In this document: piece by piece, positions 6,128-10,866 of the stretch | Numbering within the stretch: the stretch's first letter is position 1 | Layout of the letters: each line of letters starts with the position of its first letter | DNA from: Propionibacterium sp. | GTDB taxonomy: Bacteria > Actinomycetota > Actinomycetes > Propionibacteriales > Propionibacteriaceae | Length of the DNA: 10,866 nt | Direction: 5' to 3' | NCBI GenBank assembly: GCA_012837465.1 | Contig: DURG01000136.1 | Location: 1 to 10,866, forward strand | Notes under the pieces: model-generated | What the model was told of the DNA's origin: nothing | The model's database searches: none | Seen by the model: only the letters and a program-made list of their open reading frames with translations | Translations under genes and position numbers: made by a program

Positions 6128-7555
6128 ATGTGGAAGCTGCACAACAACGGAGTCCTCCTACCCGACGCGGTGGTCAAGCCCACTGAGCGGCTCGGCTGGG
6201 GCAGAACCATCGGGCTGGGTGCCCAGCACGTCGTGGCGATGTTCGGCGCCACGTTCGTCTTCCCACTCCTCATGGGCCTCAATCCGCAGTTGGCGGTGAT
6301 GATGTCCGGCATCGCGACGCTGCTGTTCCTGTTCGTCGTCAAGCACCGGGTGCCCAGCTACCTCGGGTCGTCCGCGTCCTTCGTGGGCGTCGCCACCGCG
6401 ATCTACTCGGCCGGCGGCAACCCGGCCACGCTCACCGGCGCGTTGTTCGTCGTCGGCCTGCTGCTGTTCATGGCCGGCCTCATCATCCACTTCGCCGGCG
6501 CGCGCGTCATCCACAAGGCGCTGCCGCCCGTGGTGACCGGCGCCGTCGTCATGCTGATCGGCTTCAACCTGGCGCCCGTCGTGGCCGGCGTGTACTGGCC
6601 GGTCGACCCGTGGCTCGCCTTCGTCGTGATGCTCATCGTCGTCGGCCTGTCCATCGGCCTGCGCGGCTTCTGGGGCCGCATCGCGATCTTCCTCTCCCTG
6701 GTCATCGGCTACGTCATCAGCTGGCTGGCCGACCTCGCCCTCGGCCCCCTGCAGGGCGACGACGCAGATGGCAACGCCACGTCCACGCCCCGCGTCGACT
6801 GGACCACGGTCAAGGAGGCCGACTGGTTCGGCCTGCCGCCCGTGACCGACCTCGCCACCTGGGAGTTCGGCGCCACCACCACCAACGTCGTCGGCCTCCA
6901 CCTCCCCCAGTTCTCGCTGGGCGCGATCATCGTCGCCATGCCCGTGGTCATCGCGCTGATCGCGGAGAACACCGGCCACGTGAAGGCCGTTGCGGAGATG
7001 ACGAAGGAGGACCTCGACCCGCTGATGGGCCGCGCAATCGCGGCCGACGGTGCCGCGTCGATGGTCGCCACCGTCGTCGGTGCCGGCCCCACCACCACCT
7101 ATGCCGAGAACATCGGCGTCATGGCCGCGTCGCGGGTCTACTCGACGGCGGCCTACGTCGTCGCGGCCATCGTGGCCATCCTGTTCGGCTTCTCCCCCGT
7201 CTTCGGCGCCGTCATCTCCGCCACCCCGTCGGCCGTGCTGGGCGGCATCACCGTCGTGCTCTACGGCATGATCGGCCTGCTCGGCGCGAAGATCTGGAAG
7301 GAGAACAACGTCGACTTCGGGAACCCGCTGAACCTCATCCCGGCGGCCGCGGGCATCATCATCGGCGTCGGCGACGTGAAGGTGCCGCTCGGCGACTTCG
7401 AGTTGGGCGGCATCGCGCTGGGCACCATCGTGACCATCGCCGTGTACCACCTGGCCCGCGCCATTGCCCCGCGCCAGATGCGCGCCGAGGCCGACGGCGC
7501 CACCATGCAGTTCGACGTCGACGGCATGCACCACGTCGACGAGGACCAGCTCTGA
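6128..7555 (+). CDS. NCS2 family nucleobase permease, uracil (UraA/RutG) type
   Basis: This inner-membrane proton-coupled nucleobase transporter of the NCS2/NAT family has 475 residues and about 12-14 hydrophobic segments. The N-terminal GLGAQHVVAMFGATFVFPLL at 29-48 is the family's first-helix signature. The substrate site is visible as AENTGH at 279-284 (Glu280 and His284, equivalent to UraA Glu241 and His245) and GAGPTTTYAENIGVM at 318-332 with Glu327, equivalent to UraA Glu290. The His in the first motif favours uracil or another pyrimidine over xanthine or urate. An extended hydrophilic loop of about 45 residues (about 207-252), with DDADGNATST in it, is longer than in E. coli UraA. The cytoplasmic tail ends acidic, with HHVDEDQL. 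The start is set by a good Shine-Dalgarno. It is followed after 37 bp by a flavin reductase. Substrate is inferred, not proven. Confidence 0.9.
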   Translation: MWKLHNNGVLLPDAVVKPTERLGWGRTIGLGAQHVVAMFGATFVFPLLMGLNPQLAVMMSGIATLLFLFVVKHRVPSYLGSSASFVGVATAIYSAGGNPATLTGALFVVGLLLFMAGLIIHFAGARVIHKALPPVVTGAVVMLIGFNLAPVVAGVYWPVDPWLAFVVMLIVVGLSIGLRGFWGRIAIFLSLVIGYVISWLADLALGPLQGDDADGNATSTPRVDWTTVKEADWFGLPPVTDLATWEFGATTTNVVGLHLPQFSLGAIIVAMPVVIALIAENTGHVKAVAEMTKEDLDPLMGRAIAADGAASMVATVVGAGPTTTYAENIGVMAASRVYSTAAYVVAAIVAILFGFSPVFGAVISATPSAVLGGITVVLYGMIGLLGAKIWKENNVDFGNPLNLIPAAAGIIIGVGDVKVPLGDFELGGIALGTIVTIAVYHLARAIAPRQMRAEADGATMQFDVDGMHHVDEDQL

Positions 7556-7562
7556 TTTAGGT

Positions 7563-7577
7563 CCCGCCCCCGGCGGG
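7563..7577 (+). terminator. GC-rich hairpin after the permease, possible terminator
   Basis: CCCGCC-CCC-GGCGGG is a perfect 6-bp stem with a 3-nt loop, beginning 7 nt after the permease stop. An alternative register, GCCCC-CGGC-GGGGC (7566-7579), is also possible. There is no T-run. It stands directly before the -10 candidate of the next gene, which would fit insulating that promoter from read-through. Confidence 0.45.
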
Positions 7578-7579
7578 GC

Positions 7580-7585
7580 TACGGT
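7580..7585 (+). promoter_or_regulatory. Candidate -10 box of the leaderless flavin reductase promoter
   Basis: TACGGT is followed by 7 nt (TGTGCGC) and the GTG at 7593. No Shine-Dalgarno precedes the GTG. The box starts 2 nt after the hairpin at 7563-7577. Confidence 0.45.
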
Positions 7586-7592
7586 TGTGCGC

Positions 7593-8069
7593 GTGCAACA
7601 TCTTGAGGCGATCTTCCGCGACGCCATGGCGCGCGTCGCGTCCCCGGTGACGGTCATCACGACGATGGTTGACGGCGTACCCTCGGGCACCACCGTCTCG
7701 GCGTTCGCCTCGCTCTCGGTGGATCCGCCCATGGTGTTCTTCGCCCTCGACAACCGCGGGGGCATGATCGAGCGCGTCCGCGAGGTCGGCCGGGTGGGCG
7801 TCAACGTGCTGGCCGGCAACCAGGCCGACGTGGCGCTGCGCTTCGCCCGCCGCGACCTGCCGAACCGCTTCTCTGACCTGGCCTGGCGCGAGGATCACGG
7901 CTTGCCCCGCATCGAGGGCACCGTCTCCTGGCTCCGCTGTGAGGCGCTGGAGTTGGTGCCCGGCGGCGACCACACCGTCGTGCTGGCGCGGGTGGCCGAC
8001 GCCGAGACGTTCGGCGACTCGAGCCTCGGCTACCACCTGCGCCAGTTCAAGGACGTCCGCCCCGACTGA
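7593..8069 (+). CDS. Flavin reductase-like protein (HpaC/RutF type FMN-binding split barrel)
   Basis: Proteins of this family reduce free FMN or FAD with NAD(P)H, usually to feed a partner flavin-dependent monooxygenase in the cytoplasm. The 158 residues show FRDAMARVASPVTVITT at 8-24, GTTVSAFASLSVDPPMVFFA at 32-51 (the flavin-binding GxTxSAFxSLSxDPP pattern), VNVLAG at 70-75 and GDHTVVLARV at 125-134 (the GDH motif of the family, contacting flavin or NADH). Length is typical. I chose GTG 7593 because a TAnnnT box sits 7 nt upstream. GTG 7587 and ATG 7626 are in-frame alternatives, but ATG would remove part of the first helix. No monooxygenase partner is in the window. The neighbouring pyrimidine-type permease recalls rutG beside rutF, so a role in pyrimidine nitrogen use is possible but unproven. 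Confidence 0.88.
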   Translation: MQHLEAIFRDAMARVASPVTVITTMVDGVPSGTTVSAFASLSVDPPMVFFALDNRGGMIERVREVGRVGVNVLAGNQADVALRFARRDLPNRFSDLAWREDHGLPRIEGTVSWLRCEALELVPGGDHTVVLARVADAETFGDSSLGYHLRQFKDVRPD

Positions 8070-8085
8070 GCCCCACCGCCTTATG

Positions 8086-8091
8086 TACGAT
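8086..8091 (+). promoter_or_regulatory. Candidate -10 box of the kinase-dehydrogenase operon
   Basis: TACGAT matches TAnnnT well and lies in the 65-bp gap between the flavin reductase and the kinase. A start near 8098 would leave a leader of about 37 nt carrying the Shine-Dalgarno. No convincing -35 box is seen at the expected distance, which falls at the end of the flavin reductase gene. Confidence 0.45.
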
Positions 8092-8123
8092 GAGGCAACA
8101 GAATGGTTTCCGCGCGACGAGGC

Positions 8124-8129
8124 AGGAAG
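8124..8129 (+). promoter_or_regulatory. Shine-Dalgarno of the PfkB-family kinase
   Basis: AGGAAG lies 5 nt before the ATG at 8135 and favours it over an in-frame ATG at 8090 that has no ribosome binding site and would add 15 residues not expected in the family. Confidence 0.75.
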
Positions 8130-8134
8130 CGATC

Positions 8135-9112
8135 ATGAAGGTTCTGACCATGGGGCACGCGTGCGTGGACATCACGCCTGCGCTCAATTCCTCCCCCGGC
8201 CTCGAGCCGGGCATCCTCTACACCGTCGGCCCGCTCTCGATGGCGCTGGGCGGGGCCGCCGTCAACACCGCGCGGAAGCTCCACGAGCTGGGCACCGACG
8301 TCAGCATGGCACTCGCCAGCGGTGACGACGACCTCGCCCCGGTCTATCGCGAGCTCCTCGAGCGGCTGGGCATCCCCATGCATCTGGTGGAGACGCCGCT
8401 GAGCACCTCCTACACGATCGTGGTGCAGCACGGCGGCCACGACCGCACGTTCTGGCAGCACGAGGGCTTCAACGCCGAGTTCGACCCGCGCGACATCGAT
8501 CTCGCTGCCCTACGGCCGGAGCTCCTGCACGCCGGCTACCCGTCGCTGATGCCGTTCTGGTGCCGCAACGTGACAGCGCTGCGCGATGCGTTCGACGCCG
8601 CGAAGGCCTTGGGGATCACGACCTCGCTGGACCTGGCCCATGTGGCCGACGGGTCGGTGGCCAGCACCGTCGACTGGGCGGCCTGGTTCGCCCACACCCT
8701 GCGAGCCACCGACATCCTCTCCCCCAGTTGGGACGACGTCGCCAGCGCGCTGGGCCCCCGTGGCGAGCCGACGCGCGACTCCCTCGCCGCCGCCGCAGCC
8801 GAACTGGTTGCGCAGGGGGTCGCCGTCGTCCAGTTGTCGGCCGGCCGGGCAGGCTTCCTGCTGCGCACGGCCGATCGTGACCGCCTCGCCCGCGGGGGTG
8901 CCGCCCTCGGCTCCCTCGCCGACCAGTGGGCTGATCAGGAACTCTGGTTCGAGGCGGAGGCCATCGAACGACCCGCCACCACCGTCGGCGCAGGCGACTC
9001 CCTGACCGCAGGCCTGATCCACGCCATCGGCCTGGGACTGTCCCCCGGGGAGGCGGGTGAGTTCGCGCGCCGGGTCGCCGGGGCACATCTGAGGCAGGAG
9101 CCCCTCCCGTGA
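8135..9112 (+). CDS. PfkB/ribokinase-family carbohydrate kinase, substrate unknown
   Basis: Cytosolic ATP-dependent kinases of this family phosphorylate sugars, sugar phosphates or nucleosides. The 325 residues contain the N-terminal GHACVDI strand (7-13), the ALGGAAVNTARKLHELG segment at 37-53 with the family di-glycine and Asn, HDRTFWQHEGFNAEF at 102-116 (a GxDRTF-type lid/strand motif), and the C-terminal signature TTVGAGDSLTAGLI at 282-295 with catalytic Asp288 and the anion-hole glycines. The pattern of sugar-binding residues does not let me choose between fructose, fructose-6-phosphate, ribose or another substrate. The stop overlaps the next start as GTGA, so kinase and dehydrogenase are translationally coupled and probably act in one pathway. 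If that pathway is mannitol or fructose metabolism, fructokinase or phosphofructokinase activity would fit. That is inference. Confidence 0.88.
   Translation: MKVLTMGHACVDITPALNSSPGLEPGILYTVGPLSMALGGAAVNTARKLHELGTDVSMALASGDDDLAPVYRELLERLGIPMHLVETPLSTSYTIVVQHGGHDRTFWQHEGFNAEFDPRDIDLAALRPELLHAGYPSLMPFWCRNVTALRDAFDAAKALGITTSLDLAHVADGSVASTVDWAAWFAHTLRATDILSPSWDDVASALGPRGEPTRDSLAAAAAELVAQGVAVVQLSAGRAGFLLRTADRDRLARGGAALGSLADQWADQELWFEAEAIERPATTVGAGDSLTAGLIHAIGLGLSPGEAGEFARRVAGAHLRQEPLP
9096..9100 (+). promoter_or_regulatory. Shine-Dalgarno of the mannitol-phosphate dehydrogenase-like gene, partly self-complementary
   Basis: AGGAG lies 8 nt before the GTG at 9109. The spacer contains CTCC (9104-9107), which can pair with GGAG (9097-9100) around a CCC loop, so the site could be masked unless upstream ribosomes open it. 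Confidence 0.6.
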
Positions 9113-10308
9113 CCGCCCGCAACGCGGTGGTGTTCGGGGCCGGCGCGGTGGGCCGCGGTTTCGTCGGCCCACTGTTCTCCGCTGCGGGCTGGCACGTGAC
9201 CTTCGTCGACGTGCTCCCCGAACTCGTCGACCGGCTCAACGCCGACGGCGGCTACCACCAGGTGGTCGTCGACAACGCGGGCCATCGCCTCCACCGCATC
9301 GCGCCGGTCACGGCCAGGTACGCGACGGACGCCGACACCGTGACCACGGCCTTGGTTGCCGCCGACTTCGCCGCGACCGCCGTCGGGGCGGCGAACATGC
9401 CCCTGCTCGCGCCGGCCTTCGCCGCAGGACTCCGCGAGCGGCACCGCGCCGGCCGGGGGCCGCTCGACGTCCTGCTGTGCGAGAACCTCCCCGGTGCCCC
9501 GGCCATCATGCGGGAGGCGCTGGATGAGGCGTACGGCGGGGACACCGCGGCCCTCGCCGGGCTCGTCGCCACGTCGATCGGCCGGATGATCCCGAGCGGG
9601 ATCTGGGATTCAGGAGACCCCACCGCAGTCGCCGTGGAACCCTATGCGATGCTCCCGTACGACGCGGCCGCGCTCCTCACCCCTGAGCCCGACGTGGCGG
9701 GCTTGGAACCCATCCGCGGTGGATTCGAGGCATACGCAGTGCGCAAGCTGTACGTGCACAACATGGGCCACTGCATGCTGGCCTGGCTCGCGCAGGAGGC
9801 AGGGCTGACCCACATCGCCGACGCCGCCGCCCGCTTGGGGCTGCGGCATCTGGTGCAGGGCGCAATGATCGAATCCGCGACGGCCGTGGCCGAGGCCCAC
9901 GGCCTCCCCGGCGGCGCACTCCTCGACCACGTCAACGACCTCCTCCACCGCTTCCAGAACCAGGCGCTGAAGGACACGGCGGCCCGCGTCGGGCAGGATC
10001 CCGTCCGCAAGATGCAGCCCGACGACCGGCTCCTCGGCGCCCACCGGCTCTGTCGACGCGCGGGGGTCGCCCCGCTCCACATCTCGCTGGCCATCGCCCT
10101 CGGTGCCCGGCGGCTCGAACGCGACGCGGGCTGGTCGCCGTCGGAGGTCGACGCCCACCTCGAGGCCGGCCTCTTCCGAGGTGAACCCGACGACGACCGG
10201 TGGCGCAGGCTCCTCACCGACCAGCGGGCCCTGCTCCGGGAAGGCCTCGACGTCGACGCCCAACTGGCCCGGATGGGCGCCGAGTACGCGCAGGCCGAGG
10301 TGGTCTGA
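9109..10308 (+). CDS. mtlD: Mannitol-1-phosphate 5-dehydrogenase-like polyol dehydrogenase
   Basis: MtlD interconverts mannitol-1-phosphate and fructose-6-phosphate with NAD(H) and belongs to the polyol-specific long-chain dehydrogenases. The 399 residues open with VVFGAGAVGRGFVG (7-20), the dinucleotide motif with the GRGF typical of MtlD, and VTFVDV (30-35), where Asp34 suits NAD. CENLPGA (124-130) matches the family ACEN segment. The catalytic pattern KLYVHNMGH (213-221) gives Lys213, Asn218 and His221. RVGQDPVRKMQPDDRLLGA (293-311) matches the RVxxxPxRKLxxxDRL block of the C-terminal substrate domain. It is slightly longer than E. coli MtlD (382). Start is GTG in a GTGA overlap with the kinase stop. 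No mannitol PTS gene or regulator is in the window, so the physiological substrate could be another polyol phosphate or a free polyol. Fold and family are firm; exact substrate is moderate. Confidence 0.82.
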   Translation: MTARNAVVFGAGAVGRGFVGPLFSAAGWHVTFVDVLPELVDRLNADGGYHQVVVDNAGHRLHRIAPVTARYATDADTVTTALVAADFAATAVGAANMPLLAPAFAAGLRERHRAGRGPLDVLLCENLPGAPAIMREALDEAYGGDTAALAGLVATSIGRMIPSGIWDSGDPTAVAVEPYAMLPYDAAALLTPEPDVAGLEPIRGGFEAYAVRKLYVHNMGHCMLAWLAQEAGLTHIADAAARLGLRHLVQGAMIESATAVAEAHGLPGGALLDHVNDLLHRFQNQALKDTAARVGQDPVRKMQPDDRLLGAHRLCRRAGVAPLHISLAIALGARRLERDAGWSPSEVDAHLEAGLFRGEPDDDRWRRLLTDQRALLREGLDVDAQLARMGAEYAQAEVV

Positions 10309-10352
10309 CCCGAGGCATGGAAGACTGGCTGGACTGAGCCGCAACCGCCTTT

Positions 10353-10358
10353 GAGGAG
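10353..10358 (+). promoter_or_regulatory. Shine-Dalgarno of the OsmC-like gene
   Basis: GAGGAG lies 5 nt before the ATG at 10364. No TAnnnT box is apparent in the 55-bp gap after the dehydrogenase, so the gene may be cotranscribed with the pair upstream. Confidence 0.75.
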
Positions 10359-10363
10359 ACGCC

Positions 10364-10792
10364 ATGGCCGACGAATCCGGTGAACGCGACCTGACCGGAC
10401 GACGCGTGGACCGCGCCGTCTACGTCGCGCGAAACGCGCGCGGGGCAGAGGTTCGCATCGGCGGCGCGGACGCCGAGGGCGCCTTCACTCCTGGCGAACT
10501 GCTGCAGATCGCGGCCGCGGCGTGCGCGTCGCTGACCGCCGACCACGTCCTGTCCAGCCGGCTGGGCGAGACCTTCGACGCTTCCTTCACCGTCGAGGGC
10601 GACGGGGTGAAGGGCGAGAACCGCTACGGCAAGATCACGACGAAGGTCGTCGTCGACATGTCCACCCTGGACGCCGAGCGGCAGGAGAAGCTCATCGAGC
10701 GCGCCGAGAAGGCCATCGAGCGCCTCTGCTCCGTCGGCCGGACCGTGGAGCAGGGAGCAGCCACGCAGGTCGACGTCGTCGCCGACAGCTGA
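10364..10792 (+). CDS. OsmC/Ohr family peroxiredoxin-like protein
   Basis: OsmC and Ohr proteins are small cytosolic thiol peroxidases that reduce organic hydroperoxides through a Cys pair. The 142 residues show FTPGELLQIAAAACASLTADHVL at about 41-63 with Cys54 in the central helix and Glu45 before it, and the C-terminal IERLCSVGRTVEQGA at 117-131 with Cys122. Both cysteines and the Arg/Glu-type surroundings needed for peroxidase activity are therefore present. Length is normal for the family. The sequence around Cys122 (CSVGRT rather than the CPYSxA of classical Ohr) suggests an OsmC-like subgroup, so the preferred peroxide is uncertain. The gene has a strong Shine-Dalgarno and a 55-bp gap from the dehydrogenase. 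Its stop abuts the stop of a convergent gene within a 14-bp palindrome. Confidence 0.88.
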   Translation: MADESGERDLTGRRVDRAVYVARNARGAEVRIGGADAEGAFTPGELLQIAAAACASLTADHVLSSRLGETFDASFTVEGDGVKGENRYGKITTKVVVDMSTLDAERQEKLIERAEKAIERLCSVGRTVEQGAATQVDVVADS

Positions 10793-10799
10793 TCAGCTG
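10786..10799. repeat. 14-bp perfect palindrome spanning two abutting convergent stop codons
   Basis: CAGCTGATCAGCTG reads the same on both strands. Its centre TGATCA is the stop of the OsmC-like gene followed at once by the stop of the convergent gene. Both proteins consequently end in Ser (AGC) plus TGA. As RNA it could fold on either strand into a 5-bp stem with a GAUC loop, so a weak bidirectional terminator is conceivable. Confidence 0.9.
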
Positions 10800-10866
10800 G
10801 TGGCGTCGCGCAGGATCGGGTCGTCGCCGTCCTCCAGGCAGATAAGGTCTGCCACCATCGCCGTCC
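10793..10866 (-). CDS. C-terminal end of an unidentified protein (partial)
   Basis: Reading leftwards from the window edge on the minus strand, an open frame of 23 codons ends in TGA at 10795-10793. The visible C-terminus includes ICLEDGDDPILRDATS, an acidic, protein-like tail. Third positions are mostly G or C, as in the other genes. I do not recognise the family from so little sequence. Support is the abutting stop-codon arrangement, which matches the pmt/oxidoreductase junction, and the absence of any other coding option to the right of the OsmC-like gene. The start and nearly all of the gene lie outside the window. Confidence 0.5.
   Translation of the reverse strand, partial: TAMVADLICLEDGDDPILRDATS

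Noticed and set aside
6158..7819. A 553-codon open frame antisense to the permease and the start of the flavin reductase
   Set aside because: Its codons are in register with the permease codons, so a stop would need TTA, CTA or TCA in the permease, all rare at this GC content. The product is a low-complexity Asp/Gly/His/Arg/Glu-rich sequence with no recognisable motif. It is a shadow of the real gene.
10317..10337. A 6-residue upstream frame (MEDWLD) before the OsmC-like gene, as a possible leader peptide
   Set aside because: No properly spaced Shine-Dalgarno, no promoter that would start a leader there, and such short frames arise often by chance.
10327..10340. Small inverted repeat GGCT/AGCC between the dehydrogenase and the OsmC-like gene
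   Set aside because: Only 4 bp of stem with a 6-nt loop and no T-run; too weak to call a terminator.
8135..10792. Kinase, dehydrogenase and OsmC-like gene as a new stress or defence system
   Set aside because: All three are common metabolic families with intact standard motifs, and there is no nuclease, toxin, sensor or mobility gene nearby. A simple metabolic operon plus a peroxidase explains them.

Overview
The window is high-GC DNA (roughly two thirds or more G+C by eye) with densely packed genes, short intergenic gaps, several GTG starts and many overlapping start/stop codons. Together with a mycobacterial-type protein O-mannosyltransferase next to rsmI and the rsmI-tatD-rsmA-ispE order, this points to an actinobacterium. 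A propionibacterial or related lineage is possible, but the sequence alone does not settle the genus. No stretch longer than about 90 bp lacks a gene. I see no tRNA, rRNA, transposon, CRISPR array or phage gene, and base composition looks even throughout.

Region 1 (1-3386, minus strand) is a housekeeping operon read right to left: rsmI (16S rRNA C1402 2'-O-methyltransferase), tatD (metal-dependent DNase), rsmA/ksgA (16S rRNA A1518/A1519 dimethyltransferase) and ispE (CDP-ME kinase of the MEP isoprenoid pathway, cut by the left edge). The first three overlap by 4 and 8 bp. ispE follows after 10 bp and may also have its own promoter. In Mycobacterium tuberculosis the same set is interrupted by metG and rpfB; here both are absent from the cluster.

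Region 2 (3409-6039) starts with pmt, divergent from rsmI across only 22 bp, followed by a convergent FAD-dependent oxidoreductase whose stop codon directly abuts the pmt stop codon (TGATCA).

Region 3 (6128-8069, plus) holds an NCS2 uracil-type permease and a small flavin reductase of the RutF/HpaC type. This resembles rutG and rutF, without the rest of that pathway.

Region 4 (8135-10308, plus) is a translationally coupled pair: a PfkB-family sugar kinase and a mannitol-1-phosphate 5-dehydrogenase-like enzyme. Region 5 (10364-10792) is an OsmC/Ohr-like protein, followed by the C-terminus of an unidentified minus-strand gene whose stop again abuts in TGATCA, here inside a 14-bp perfect palindrome.

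A recurring regulatory pattern is visible. Five genes (ispE, rsmI, pmt, the oxidoreductase, the flavin reductase) have a TAnnnT box placed 6-7 nt before the start codon, as expected of leaderless mRNAs. Others (tatD, permease, kinase, dehydrogenase, OsmC) have clear Shine-Dalgarno sequences. The genes themselves are mostly ordinary, and I do not see a convincing new defence or mobile system here. The most unusual features are the gene junctions.
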